Below are positions 51,952 through 61,628 of a DNA stretch of 64,000 nucleotides, one piece after another; position 1 is the first letter of the stretch; every line of letters begins with the position of its first letter. The position numbers and the translations under genes were made by a program. Source of the DNA: Pseudomonas synxantha (lineage in GTDB: Bacteria > Pseudomonadota > Gammaproteobacteria > Pseudomonadales > Pseudomonadaceae); assembly GCF_900105675.1 (NCBI RefSeq), contig NZ_LT629786.1, positions 310,001 to 374,000 of the forward strand, in the 5' to 3' direction. The notes under the pieces are model-generated. The model was not told the origin of the DNA. It saw nothing but the letters and a program-made list of their open reading frames with translations, and did no database searches.

Positions 51952-54900
51952 TTAACCTTCAGTTGATGCTTGTTCAATCCCCGCCTGCAAGACCTGGTTT
52001 TCACTGTGCCCACCCGCTCGCAGTGGTCCCAGGTTGAAGGCTTGATCCTTGCGCGTGGCGTCGTCCTGTTTCTGAGTCAATTCATCCTTGGCTCCCAGTG
52101 CGAGGTTGACCGGTGATTTCGAGACGTTCAGCCCGACATCAGCACGGTAGTCGCTGCCGGCCAATGCCGTAGCGGTGACTTTGGAACCGCCCAGCTCGAC
52201 CTTGCCGTGCTCGGCGCCGATCCGCGCACCCGTGAGGCGCGTATCACCGCTCACCTGCAGATTGACGCCCTGGCTTGCGCGAATGCCTGACGCCTGGGTG
52301 ACGCTGTCCTTGACCACATGGCTGACGTCCAGATACAGGGTCGGGGTGTAGTTGGTGTTGCCACTCTTGTCACCGAACAACACGCTTTCGGCGGTATTGG
52401 CTACCGAGCTGCCGGTGGTGTTCTTGCCGCTGACGACGTAGCTGTCGCTGTTTTTCGGCCAGACCTTATCCTTGAAGCCCGACAGGCGTGTGCCCAGGGC
52501 CTCCTTCTTGTCCGCCAGGTAAGCCTTGGCCTTGTCCACACGGGTGCCGAAAGCGCCACGGGGCTCGGGGTTCACGTCGTAGCTACCGCTGCGGGTGAAT
52601 TTTTCCTCCAGGCGTTCCTTGACGTTGACGACGCCGTTGACCACTTTGTCCTTGGCCGAAGCCAGGTGCCCGGTGCTTTTGTCTACGACGTTCTCCAGTT
52701 TGTCGCGATGCTTGTCGAACGCACCTTCGGCCTTGGCTTGCACTTTGTCCTTGAGCGGGCCAGTGGCAGTGGCGAGTTTATCCACCACGCCGGGCTGGTT
52801 TTTTTCCACATCCAGCCTGGCATCGACATTCACCTGGGTGCTGTTGACCTGGTCCTTGCGACTTTCGACGATGAGATCGCCACCTACCTTGCCGTTCACC
52901 TGGTCGGCTTCGATGCGTGCCCCGGCCAGGTGGGTGTCGCCGGCACTGTTGATGACCACGTTGTCGGCCTTGATCAGGCTGTCGTGCTGGGTGGTGCTTT
53001 GCAGGTGATCCACGTCGACCTTGGCTCGCGCATTGATGCCGCGCTGGGTCTTGGGTGTGGCGTGCTCACCGGCATCGGCCAAGGTGGTCTTGCCAACGCT
53101 GCCACCCGCGCCCAGGGTCACGCCCCAGTTGTCATGGGCCTGGGTTGACTGTGCAGACTCTTGCAGGATGCCGCCGTTCTGCGCGACGAGGTCGACTCTG
53201 GCCGCGTTGATCTGAGTACCCTGCAAGTGCAGGGCATCAGCCGCCTCGGCACCACTGGCGAGGCTGACCTTGCCGTTGCTGTGCAACTGCCCGACGACGA
53301 TGCCCTGGTCATTTTCCGCCACCTTACCGATGTTGAAATTGGCACTGAGGCTGCCGGTCTTGCTGCTGCTTTCGGCAGTGCTGGTCTTGCCGGCGCCGGC
53401 AGTCAGGCCGCCGCCCAGGTTGCTGCCTTTGCTGATGTGGCTGTTGGTGGCGGCTTGCAGGTCCAGCTTGCCCCCGGCATTGAGGCTGATATCGCCGGTC
53501 TTGGCGGTGGCGGTGCCGATCTGCGTGCCTTGCAGGGTCATGTCGCCGCCGCTGCTGAGCTGGATCGCCCCGTTGCCCTGGACCGTCGCGACGCGGGCCT
53601 GGCGGTCCTGGGTGTCCAGGCGCTTGTTATCCAGTTGCACACCGGCACCGAGGTTGACGTTGTTGCCATTGGCGCCCGGCGCGGTGCCCACGGTCAATGA
53701 ACCGTTACCGCGCAAGGTGCCGCTGTTTTTGCTCTGGGTGTCGTTGGCCTGGTTGAGCGCCAACTCACCGCCGGTCTTGAGGTTGACGCCGGCCTGGCCG
53801 CCGTTGAACTGGCTGCCTTCATAACGTGCATCGCCCTTGGCCTCGATGCTCACCCCCTGGGTGCCGGCATAGCTGCCGACCACCGCCGTGCTGCTGGTTT
53901 CACGCACATCGCTGCTGCCGCCCAAGCCGCTGCCGCGCACATTCAGGTCTTCACCGGTGGTGGTGTAGATCCGCACGCCCGCCTTGGCGTCCACGCCTTG
54001 CTCGCTGCTGTCGTAGGTATTGGCCGCTGCCGTGGCGACATGTTCGCCGGCCTTGATTGTCAGCCCGCCATCGGTGGCCCGATATTGAGTGCCTGCATCC
54101 TGCAGTTTCCCAGCGGTATCGACCTGCACCGTGGCGCCACTGAACTGGCTGACCACCGCCGTGCTGTCCTGCTGTGTGCGGGTGTTGTGGGTGTGTCCGA
54201 CTTCCACGTCCAGCCCGACATTCGGTTGTTCGAGCGCGTCCAGCAAACCGGGCTGATGGAACTTGACCTGGGCCACGCCTTCGACGGCTTTTTCGATTGG
54301 GCGGGTGATGCCTTTGTACTCCACATTGGCGCCGACATCGGCGGCCCAACCGTTTTCCTTATGGGTGCTGGCTTCGGTGGAATGGGCTGACTGGTTGTCG
54401 ATTCGGCCTGCGTTGACCTGCAACTCGGTGCCGGCCTTGACCTGCGCGCCCTGGCTGGTAAGGGTGTCGCCGACGTTGATGACCAGCTTGCCGGCCGCAG
54501 CCACGGTGCTGGTTTGCGCGGTGGTTTTGCTGTTTGTGTCGTGGCTGCTCTGGTGGCTGAATTGCGCGCCACTGCCAGCCCGATCAAGGCCGCCGGTGTA
54601 GTAGAAACTACCGCCGGTGGTGGTCTTGTCGACGGCTTGGGTACTGCTGTCATCGGCCGCCAACAGTGCGACGTTTTTACCGTTCAGGCTTGCATTGCCC
54701 TGGGTCGCCTTGAGGTCCGAGCCCTTGATGCTCACATCGCCGCCAGCGCTTACCGCCACACTGGCGCCCTTGAGGCTCGAAGCCTGCTGCCGGGTGGTGT
54801 CAGTCTTGCGGGTTTGCTGCTGGTCTTCATAGCTCACCCCTGCACGGTATTGACGGCTGACGTCGGCGGTTTCCCTGGCGTAGCTATCGAAGCCACGGGT

Positions 54901-56913
54901 GTGCGTGCTGGTGGTGTCGTGGGTGGTGTTCTCGGCCGCAACCACCTTGATATCGCCCCTGGCCTGTGCCTGCAGTTCGTCGCCGGCAGACACCTGGGAA
55001 CCAGTGACGGTGATGTCTTGGGCGCTTTGCAGCTTGAGGTTGCTGTCCGAGCGCAGGTGGCTGGCGACGATGGTGCTGTCCTTGAGGTTCTTGCGGCTTT
55101 CGTCCTTGGAGATGCCGAAGAACTTGCTGTCGTTGCTGTAGCGGTTGTCGTGGGAGGTGTCCTGTACGCCGTCGATCACCAGCGAGCCGTTGTCGCTGAT
55201 GACGCTGGCCTGCTTGCCGCCACGGGCCTGGCTGCCGCTGATGCGCACGTCGTCGGCCTTGACGATCAGCTTGCCGTCGGCGTTGACCTTGCTGCCGGTG
55301 TTCAGGGTTTTGCCCTGGTTACCGTTGCCTTCCTTACCGAAGAAGCTGCCACCGGTCAGGTCGCCGGAGTAGGCGTTATCGCTGCTGCTTTGGGTGCGGC
55401 TGGCGCTGGCGATTTCGATTTGGCCACCGGCCAACTGGATATCACCCGGGGTTTTCAGCTCGGCGCCCTGGAGTTGCAGTTTCTGCTTGCTGGTCAGCAC
55501 CAGTGAGTTGCCAGCCTTGAGGCTGCTGGTGACGCTGCGCTGTTCGCTGCTGGATTTGTCCCAGTTGGCTTTCCACAAATGCTTGCGATGGTTGCCCTGG
55601 TCGCGGGTTTCATGGGTTTCGGTGGCTGCGTTCACTTGCAGGTCGGCGCCGCTGTCGATGCGCAAGGCGCTACCGGCTTGCACCTGGCCGGCTTTGATCT
55701 CGGTGCTGGCGCCGGAGGACAGCGCGGCATCCTGTTGCGCGACGATCTTGTTGCCGTGCTGGCGCGAGTCCTTGTCGGTGGTGGTGCGGTCATAGGTTTC
55801 GTAGGTGAACAGGAAGTTGCTGTTGTCCCACTGTTCACGCTTTTCCTGAAGCTTGCGGCTTTCCAGGCTGCTGAGGGTCAGGTTGCGGCTGGCAGCGAGT
55901 TTGACGTTACGCCCGCTGACGTCGGTGGCAGCCAGGTTCAGGTCCCTGGCGCTGTGCAAGTCGACATCGCCCTGGTGGCTCTGCACACCGGCGCGGGTGG
56001 CGTCGAGGCTGTTGGCGTGGACCTGGCCGCTGATATCGAGGTCACCGGCCGAGCTGATCTTTACGCCGTCAGTGCCTTGCACCTGCACGCCGCCCACGCG
56101 CACACCGGCACCTTCGGCGGTGCTGATGATATTGATGCGCCCGGCCAGCATCGCCCCGAACAGGCGCGCGTCGATACGCTGGTCCTGGGTCTTGCTGGCC
56201 GGGTCTGCCTGGCTGACTTGCCCGCTGGCGAAATCGACCTGGTTGCGCCCGACCGTGAGGTTCAATTGATCATGGGCACTGATGCTGCCGTCGCTGTCGA
56301 TACGTGGCGCGATCAGGTTGATGGAGCCTTCGCGGTTGTGCAGGCCCTGGCCTTGCACCGTCAGCTGACCGGTGGCATCCCGGGTGCTCAAGGCTTGCAG
56401 CTTGCCGTTGTCGAATTCAGGGCGGCCGACCACCAGGTCGGCATTCGGGGTGTTGATGAAACTGCCGCCATTCACAGAAATGCCGTTGGGGTTGGCCAGC
56501 ACATAATCGGCGGCCTGGCCGAAAATCTCCTGGGCGCCGTTGAGGGCCGAGGCATTGCGACTGATCACTTCGTTGAGGATCACGCTTGCCGCCTGGCCCT
56601 GGAACTGCGGGTTGGCCGCCAGTTGCCCGGCGAGCTTGGACACGTCGGCCTGCAAGGCATTGTTCAGCACCAGCCCCTGGCGGTCGACGTTGTAATCCAG
56701 AAACTGATTATGGGACAGGCCGCCGGCATTCGGCGCAACGATATTGACGATCGGCACGCCGCCCTGGTTTTGCAGTTGCGGCGTACCGCCAGGCCCTTCG
56801 GCAACGGTCACGCCCGCGGCGAGCGCAAGCTGGGGCAGCAGGAACAGGCTGGCAATGGCCCAGCGCAGTTTGCCCTGGGGCGAAAGGCGAAAGCTGTGGG
56901 AAGTACTCGGCAT
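51952..56913 (-). CDS. Filamentous haemagglutinin-like exoprotein (TpsA), no CDI toxin
   Basis: 1653 aa. Signal peptide up to LPQLALA. The TPS secretion domain (about 35-280) has FLDYNVDRQGLVLNN, ILNEVISRNASALNG and YVLANPNGISVNGGSFINTPNADLVVGRP. The rest is a repetitive beta-helix of haemagglutinin repeats (for example GDVSIKGSDLKATQGNASLNGKNVALLAAD). It ends ENQVLQAGIEQASTEG with no VENN motif, pretoxin or nuclease domain and no immunity gene next door, so it is an adhesin-type TpsA rather than a CdiA. It lies 123 bases after its transporter gene on the same strand. Confidence 0.92.
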   Translation of the reverse strand: MPSTSHSFRLSPQGKLRWAIASLFLLPQLALAAGVTVAEGPGGTPQLQNQGGVPIVNIVAPNAGGLSHNQFLDYNVDRQGLVLNNALQADVSKLAGQLAANPQFQGQAASVILNEVISRNASALNGAQEIFGQAADYVLANPNGISVNGGSFINTPNADLVVGRPEFDNGKLQALSTRDATGQLTVQGQGLHNREGSINLIAPRIDSDGSISAHDQLNLTVGRNQVDFASGQVSQADPASKTQDQRIDARLFGAMLAGRINIISTAEGAGVRVGGVQVQGTDGVKISSAGDLDISGQVHANSLDATRAGVQSHQGDVDLHSARDLNLAATDVSGRNVKLAASRNLTLSSLESRKLQEKREQWDNSNFLFTYETYDRTTTDKDSRQHGNKIVAQQDAALSSGASTEIKAGQVQAGSALRIDSGADLQVNAATETHETRDQGNHRKHLWKANWDKSSSEQRSVTSSLKAGNSLVLTSKQKLQLQGAELKTPGDIQLAGGQIEIASASRTQSSSDNAYSGDLTGGSFFGKEGNGNQGKTLNTGSKVNADGKLIVKADDVRISGSQARGGKQASVISDNGSLVIDGVQDTSHDNRYSNDSKFFGISKDESRKNLKDSTIVASHLRSDSNLKLQSAQDITVTGSQVSAGDELQAQARGDIKVVAAENTTHDTTSTHTRGFDSYARETADVSRQYRAGVSYEDQQQTRKTDTTRQQASSLKGASVAVSAGGDVSIKGSDLKATQGNASLNGKNVALLAADDSSTQAVDKTTTGGSFYYTGGLDRAGSGAQFSHQSSHDTNSKTTAQTSTVAAAGKLVINVGDTLTSQGAQVKAGTELQVNAGRIDNQSAHSTEASTHKENGWAADVGANVEYKGITRPIEKAVEGVAQVKFHQPGLLDALEQPNVGLDVEVGHTHNTRTQQDSTAVVSQFSGATVQVDTAGKLQDAGTQYRATDGGLTIKAGEHVATAAANTYDSSEQGVDAKAGVRIYTTTGEDLNVRGSGLGGSSDVRETSSTAVVGSYAGTQGVSIEAKGDARYEGSQFNGGQAGVNLKTGGELALNQANDTQSKNSGTLRGNGSLTVGTAPGANGNNVNLGAGVQLDNKRLDTQDRQARVATVQGNGAIQLSSGGDMTLQGTQIGTATAKTGDISLNAGGKLDLQAATNSHISKGSNLGGGLTAGAGKTSTAESSSKTGSLSANFNIGKVAENDQGIVVGQLHSNGKVSLASGAEAADALHLQGTQINAARVDLVAQNGGILQESAQSTQAHDNWGVTLGAGGSVGKTTLADAGEHATPKTQRGINARAKVDVDHLQSTTQHDSLIKADNVVINSAGDTHLAGARIEADQVNGKVGGDLIVESRKDQVNSTQVNVDARLDVEKNQPGVVDKLATATGPLKDKVQAKAEGAFDKHRDKLENVVDKSTGHLASAKDKVVNGVVNVKERLEEKFTRSGSYDVNPEPRGAFGTRVDKAKAYLADKKEALGTRLSGFKDKVWPKNSDSYVVSGKNTTGSSVANTAESVLFGDKSGNTNYTPTLYLDVSHVVKDSVTQASGIRASQGVNLQVSGDTRLTGARIGAEHGKVELGGSKVTATALAGSDYRADVGLNVSKSPVNLALGAKDELTQKQDDATRKDQAFNLGPLRAGGHSENQVLQAGIEQASTEG

Positions 56914-57036
56914 AAATGATCTCGCTCTGTGTTGGCTGATCCACGGCGTGCGTTGTTCGTTGCAACGCTGTTGGGCGGGTCAGGTACGGCGGTTGTCTCA
57001 GGCTAAAAAAACAGCGGTGTTCTCATATTTTCAGGC

Positions 57037-58752
57037 TCATATTTGCAAGCTCAGGCGTGTCAGCCAGACCTCCGGCTCCTGGCGAAAACCTGTTGGGGTG
57101 TTGAGGTTGCGTTGGTAATCGAAGTCGAGCTGCACGTTCTTCCAGCTCAGGTTGAGCCCCGCGCTGGCGCCGCTCAGGCGTTGGCTTTGGACGCCGTGTT
57201 CGCGCTTGACCCAGCCGTTGTCGAGGCCCAGGCGCGGGGTGATTTTCACCGGCAAATCGCTGTTCAGCGGCAGGCGCAAAGTGTTGCGCCACACCGCGCC
57301 AATCGCGCCGGAGCTGCTGTTGTCGCGGTAGCCACGCACGGCCGAGTCGTCGGTGACCAGCAGCTGTTCGATGGCAGGCAGCGCGTCCGGGCTGTATTGC
57401 ACCGACAGCTGGCTCTGCCACTGCCACGGTTGCGCCGACCATTGGCCGTTGCGCCATTGGCTGAGGTTGGCGCGGTACTTGTGAAACTGCGCCTTGGGCC
57501 GGTTTTTCTGCACCTGGTCGGCATCGCGATCGGCGCCGAACCAGGTCAGGCCCTGGGCGTAATTGACGTCCAGGTTCCACACCGCGCTGTTGAGCCAGAA
57601 CAGGTTCAGGCCGGCCTCGGCCACCGTCAGCGTCGGGCTCTGGATGTCCAGGTGGGCTTTCTGCAGGTAGCTGTCGACGTCCTTGTAGGCCAGTTGCAGG
57701 TTGGCGCTCAGTTGATGGCCCTGGTCGCGCCACAGCACCCGATCGCTGCGCAGGCTGACCTGATCGGTGCGACCGCTGTTGTAGAGCGTCGTGCGGCTGA
57801 GCTTGAACGGCGAGCGGTATTCGGCATGGCTGGCGAACAGGCTGTAGGTCCAGTAGCCATAGGGGATCGAGTAGAACAGGCTGGTGCTGCGGCTGTAGCG
57901 CGGCCCATGGTTGAGCGTGTCGCTGAAACTCAGGTTGAGCGAATCGCCCAATTGCAGCGGGCTGTCCAGGTTCAGGCTGAGGGCATTGCGATCACGCCCG
58001 GTGCCGGCGCTGCCAAGGTTATCCAGCCCAAGCCCCAGGGCCCAACGCGAGGCACTGCTGCGCGAGCGCAGGATGATGCGCGAGGCGCCCGCTTGGCTGC
58101 CAGGGGCGATATCGGCGGTGAGGTCGACCGAGCGCAGGCGGTTGAGCTGGTCCAGGCCCTGTTCCAGGTCGCGCAGGTTCAGCGGCTTGCCGAGCATCCC
58201 GGGAAACGCTGCGCCTAACGACACGGGCAGGCTCTGGTCGGCCAGTTCGATGGCTTCGAGGTAGCCTTCCTCGACGTGAATATCCAGCGGGTGCCCGGCG
58301 CTCGGCGCACTGATCAGGTAGGGACGGCTGGCGATATAGCCGGCCTCGACATACAGACGCGTGATCTCGGCCAATAGTCGGTTGATCTGAGTGACGCCCA
58401 TGCAGGGGGCAACGTAGGGCTCGATGTGTTTGTCCAGCTCGGTGCGGCTGAACAAGGTGACCCCGGCCAGGCGTGTACCGCGCAGGGGCCAGCAGCGTTC
58501 ATCCTTGGCGACGTCCTTTGGCGCGGTCGGTGTGATCGGCGGCGTACCGAAACGGCCGCGCTGCATCTGGCGCTGGCGCTGCTCCAGTTGTAATTGCTGC
58601 AGGTCGCGCTGCTGTTGCTGCTGCAAGCGAAGGGCTTCCTGGCCTGGCTGCGGCGCATCGGCGGCGGCCGCAGGCAGCGCGCACAGGCAGAGCAGGGTGA
58701 TGCCCCACTTTTGAATACGACACCAGTGTCCGGTTGTGGGCTGAATTGGCAC
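57037..58752 (-). CDS. Two-partner secretion transporter, ShlB/FhaC family (TpsB)
   Basis: 571-aa outer-membrane pore. Signal peptide LLCLCALPAAAADA, then a Gln/Arg-rich helix (ALRLQQQQQRDLQQLQLEQRQRQMQRGRFG) that plugs the pore in this family. Two POTRA domains (about 85-230, WPLRGTRLAGVTLFSRTELDKHIEPYVAPCMG onward) and a C-terminal beta barrel ending LTRLSLQI with the aromatic/hydrophobic end strand. GTG start at 58752 with AAGGA before it. It secretes the downstream FhaB-like protein. Confidence 0.93.
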   Translation of the reverse strand: MPIQPTTGHWCRIQKWGITLLCLCALPAAAADAPQPGQEALRLQQQQQRDLQQLQLEQRQRQMQRGRFGTPPITPTAPKDVAKDERCWPLRGTRLAGVTLFSRTELDKHIEPYVAPCMGVTQINRLLAEITRLYVEAGYIASRPYLISAPSAGHPLDIHVEEGYLEAIELADQSLPVSLGAAFPGMLGKPLNLRDLEQGLDQLNRLRSVDLTADIAPGSQAGASRIILRSRSSASRWALGLGLDNLGSAGTGRDRNALSLNLDSPLQLGDSLNLSFSDTLNHGPRYSRSTSLFYSIPYGYWTYSLFASHAEYRSPFKLSRTTLYNSGRTDQVSLRSDRVLWRDQGHQLSANLQLAYKDVDSYLQKAHLDIQSPTLTVAEAGLNLFWLNSAVWNLDVNYAQGLTWFGADRDADQVQKNRPKAQFHKYRANLSQWRNGQWSAQPWQWQSQLSVQYSPDALPAIEQLLVTDDSAVRGYRDNSSSGAIGAVWRNTLRLPLNSDLPVKITPRLGLDNGWVKREHGVQSQRLSGASAGLNLSWKNVQLDFDYQRNLNTPTGFRQEPEVWLTRLSLQI

Positions 58753-59244
58753 TCGACATCCTTAACGTAGAAATACACACGATCTATGCCTCCTGAGCCA
58801 AACCGTTAACTCAGGGGAGTTGCCACACTGGAGTCATGATTAAACGGTTCGTTACATGAGCGGGGGATTTATTGCACAAAACGTGAGGAGTACCACGTTA
58901 TTTAGGGAAAAAACGCACAAAAATAGTGCGTAATGGGCGAGTGGTAACCTGAAGTGTCAGTGTTTAAAGGGTGTTTTGGGCGAAGGAGGGGGTGGAGGTT
59001 TTTTGGATTGTTGCAGTTATTGCGCTTAATCATTGTGTTTATAGCAGGCGGCGGTGCGCCCAACAGCCGCGTACCGGCATACCAGATTAGGCTTTTGAAT
59101 CCATTCGATATTCTGTAGCCTTGCGCGGCTTCATCTTTACCCGTGCTTGATGAACACAAACACTTCGTCCGGCGGCGCCCGAAGGGCTCCAGAGCCGGTG
59201 GTACACTCGACTTTCGCGCTACTGCGCCTGCAGGTCTTGCGAAC
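58753..59244. other. Divergent promoter region, fhaC-type gene and nadA
   Basis: About 490 bases with no supported gene. The minus-strand exoprotein operon and plus-strand nadA start from its ends. The AT-rich segment 58860-58930 is a likely promoter area; specific boxes are not certain. Confidence 0.45.
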
Positions 59245-60303
59245 ATGACGCACATTTCCGAACGCCTACTGGTTCAAGCCCACCTCGACGCCAAACAGCC
59301 CAAGGTGCTTAGCGCCGCGCAAGAGGCGAGCCTGCGCGCCGCCATCGCCGCCGAGCTCAACGCTCAGGATGCGGTACTGGTTGCCCACTTCTATTGCGAC
59401 CCGGTGATCCAGGCCCTGGCCGAAGAAACCGGTGGCTGTGTTTCCGACTCCCTGGAAATGGCGCGCTTTGGCGCCGCCCACCCGGCCAAGACCGTGCTGG
59501 TGGCCGGTGTGCGGTTCATGGGCGAGACCGCCAAGATCCTCACCCCTGAAAAACGCATCCTCATGCCGACCCTGGAAGCCACCTGCTCCCTGGACCTGGG
59601 TTGCCCGGTGGATGAGTTTTCAGCGTTCTGCGACCAGCATCCGGAGCGCACCGTGGTGGTATATGCCAACACCTCGGCGGCGGTCAAAGCCCGTGCCGAT
59701 TGGGTCGTGACCTCCAGCTGCGCGCTGGAAATCGTCGAAAGCCTGATGGACAACGGCGAGACCATTATCTGGGGCCCGGACAAACACCTGGGCACCTACA
59801 TCCAGCGCCAGACCGGTGCCGACATGCTGCTGTGGGACGGTGCCTGCATCGTCCATGAAGAGTTCAAGTCCAAGCAGTTGGAAGACATGAAGGCGCTGTA
59901 CCCGGACGCGGCCATCCTGGTGCATCCGGAGTCACCGACCTCGGTAATCGAGCTGGCGGATGCCGTAGGCTCGACGAGCCAACTGATTGCTGCGGCGCAG
60001 CGTCTGCCGAACAAGACTTTTATCGTGGCAACTGATCGCGGCATTTTCTACAAGATGCAGCAGCTGTGCCCGGACAAAGTCTTCATCGAGGCGCCGACTG
60101 CAGGTAACGGCGCGGCATGCCGCAGTTGCGCGCACTGCCCGTGGATGGCGATGAATACGCTGGAGCGTACGTTGCAGTGTCTGCGTGAGGGCAGTAATGA
60201 GATTTTCGTCGAGCCGTCGGTGATTCCACAGGCGGTGCGGCCGCTCAAGCGCATGCTCGACTTCACCCAGGCTGCGCGCCTCAAGCTGGCCGGCAACGCA
60301 TAG
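59245..60303 (+). CDS. nadA: Quinolinate synthase A
   Basis: 352 aa, the usual length. It condenses iminoaspartate with dihydroxyacetone phosphate to quinolinate in NAD synthesis, with a [4Fe-4S] cluster. Family stretches: [68 protein letters not shown], and the C-terminal cysteine cluster [21 protein letters not shown] at 59245 gives the family N terminus [11 protein letters not shown]. Confidence 0.97.
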   Translation: MTHISERLLVQAHLDAKQPKVLSAAQEASLRAAIAAELNAQDAVLVAHFYCDPVIQALAEETGGCVSDSLEMARFGAAHPAKTVLVAGVRFMGETAKILTPEKRILMPTLEATCSLDLGCPVDEFSAFCDQHPERTVVVYANTSAAVKARADWVVTSSCALEIVESLMDNGETIIWGPDKHLGTYIQRQTGADMLLWDGACIVHEEFKSKQLEDMKALYPDAAILVHPESPTSVIELADAVGSTSQLIAAAQRLPNKTFIVATDRGIFYKMQQLCPDKVFIEAPTAGNGAACRSCAHCPWMAMNTLERTLQCLREGSNEIFVEPSVIPQAVRPLKRMLDFTQAARLKLAGNA

Positions 60304-60321
60304 CCCAGGTGTGAACACTTT

Positions 60322-60421
60322 CCAAATGTGGGAGGGGGCTTGCTCCCGATAGCGGTGGATCAGTCAATATATCTGGTGACTGTCACACCGCCATCGGGAG
60401 CAAGCCCCCTCCCACATTTGG
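60322..60421. repeat. REP/REPIN palindrome 3
   Basis: Inverted REP pair with flanks CCAAATG and CATTTGG and the same GGGAGGGGGCTTGCTCCCGA core as copy 2, between nadA and the RDD gene (convergent). Confidence 0.9.
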
Positions 60422-60439
60422 ATCTACGCTATTGTGCGA

Positions 60440-60928
60440 TTACTTCTTTTGCTTCGGGATCCGCACCAACTGCGTATCCGAATAGATGTCATGCCAGCTG
60501 CGTTTCTGTTTGTCGAACAATGACCAGACAAACCCCAACCCCACGCACAGCCATGACGCAATCGACACCACAAAACGCAACAACGCCTGCCACAAGCTGA
60601 TGCGCGAACCGTCGGCGTTTTGTACACGCACGCCCCACACCTGCATGCCCAAGGTTTGCCCGGTATGGGTCCAGAACTTGGCGAAGAAACCGAACAGCAC
60701 AAACAACAGGATCGTCGATAGCAGCGGGTCACCGTCCAGGGCGCCGGATTCGGTGAGGGTGCGCATTTTCGCTTCGCCCACAAAAGCGATCCACGCCAGC
60801 TTGTAGATAAAGGCGGTGACGATCAGCAGCGCCGTGCACAACAGGAAATCGTAGAACATCGCTGCCAGGCGACGGCCAAGGCCAACGGCGGGGAATTGGC
60901 CCTGGGGGCTCAGCAGTTGCTTGGACAT
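60440..60928 (-). CDS. RDD-family membrane protein
   Basis: 162 aa. GLGRRLAAMFYDFLLCTALLIVTAFIY is the RDD signature with Arg and Asp in the first membrane segment. A second segment is LSTILLFVLFGFFAKFW, followed by TGQTLGMQVWGVRVQNADG and a third segment VSIASWLCVGLGFVWSLF. Often next to nadA in Pseudomonas. Role unclear; some RDD proteins take part in ion exchange. Confidence 0.92.
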   Translation of the reverse strand: MSKQLLSPQGQFPAVGLGRRLAAMFYDFLLCTALLIVTAFIYKLAWIAFVGEAKMRTLTESGALDGDPLLSTILLFVLFGFFAKFWTHTGQTLGMQVWGVRVQNADGSRISLWQALLRFVVSIASWLCVGLGFVWSLFDKQKRSWHDIYSDTQLVRIPKQKK

Positions 60929-60974
60929 GGCAGGACTCTCTGGAGAAAAAACGCATTTTACGGAATCTCGCCCA

Positions 60975-61010
60975 TAAAAAAGCCCCTGATGTCATATCAG
61001 GGGCTTTTTG
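60975..61010. terminator. Bidirectional terminator
   Basis: Stem AGCCCCTGAT/ATCAGGGGCT with a five-base loop, A run on the left and T run on the right. It ends the cold-shock transcript on the minus strand. Confidence 0.88.
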
Positions 61011-61022
61011 TCGCAGGAAGGA

Positions 61023-61235
61023 TCAGGCTTCTGCTTCTACTTCATCAGCCTGCATGCCTTTCTGGCCTTGTGCCGGAACGAAAGTTACTTTCTGGCCTTC
61101 TTTCAAACTCTTGAAGCCGCTGCCTTTAATGGCGCGGAAATGCACGAACAGATCCGGGCCGCTTTCAGGAGTGATAAAACCAAACCCTTTTTCGTCGTTA
61201 AACCACTTGACGGTACCGCTCTGACGTTCAGCCAT
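61023..61235 (-). CDS. CspA-family cold-shock protein
   Basis: 70-aa single cold-shock domain. [14 protein letters not shown] contains RNP1 (KGFGFI), and DLFVHF is RNP2. It binds single-stranded RNA and DNA as a chaperone. Start by AAGAAAATGG context. The 5' region before it is long and probably carries the usual structured leader. CapB-like by length. Confidence 0.95.
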   Translation of the reverse strand: MAERQSGTVKWFNDEKGFGFITPESGPDLFVHFRAIKGSGFKSLKEGQKVTFVPAQGQKGMQADEVEAEA

Positions 61236-61628
61236 TTTCTTCTTTCCTTTGACGCTAAAAATTAATGACAGCCCCTTTCACACGAAAGAGTACTGGGCTG
61301 GGTTGCAGGAAAGTAAGAGACGTCGAACGGGTTGTAGCAAACTACTTCAGCTACTGCCCAGGTCCAGGTTCCAAGCGACCCATGCAAACACAGTGAGCAA
61401 ACTCTACGCCAACTAATATGAAAAAAACAAGCCCCGCGAAAGGGCCTGTTTTTACTCGGTCATATGACACTTTGTTGAATGTCGTAATGCCGAGTTATTC
61501 GATAGAGTTATTCACTTGTTATAGAAGGATTCCTACAGAAATGCCTATCGTACATGCACTGTTTTATGGCGGCTGCGTTACAGTTTAGTGCGTCTTGATG
61601 CAGTCGCGTTACTTATGGAAACAAATAA
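61236..61628. other. Gap between cold-shock gene and gcvT
   Basis: About 390 bases, no gene. It holds the promoter and long leader of the cold-shock gene and the gcv terminator at 61428-61449. Confidence 0.5.
61421..61453. terminator. Bidirectional terminator for the gcv unit
   Basis: Stem ACAAGCCC/GGGCCTGT (one mismatch) with loop CGCGAAA, flanked by A on one side and T on the other. On the minus strand it lies downstream of gcvT. Confidence 0.7.

Noticed and set aside
51952..52600. CdiA-type toxin end on the FhaB-like protein
   Set aside because: No VENN or pretoxin motif and no following immunity gene; the C terminus is repeat-like.
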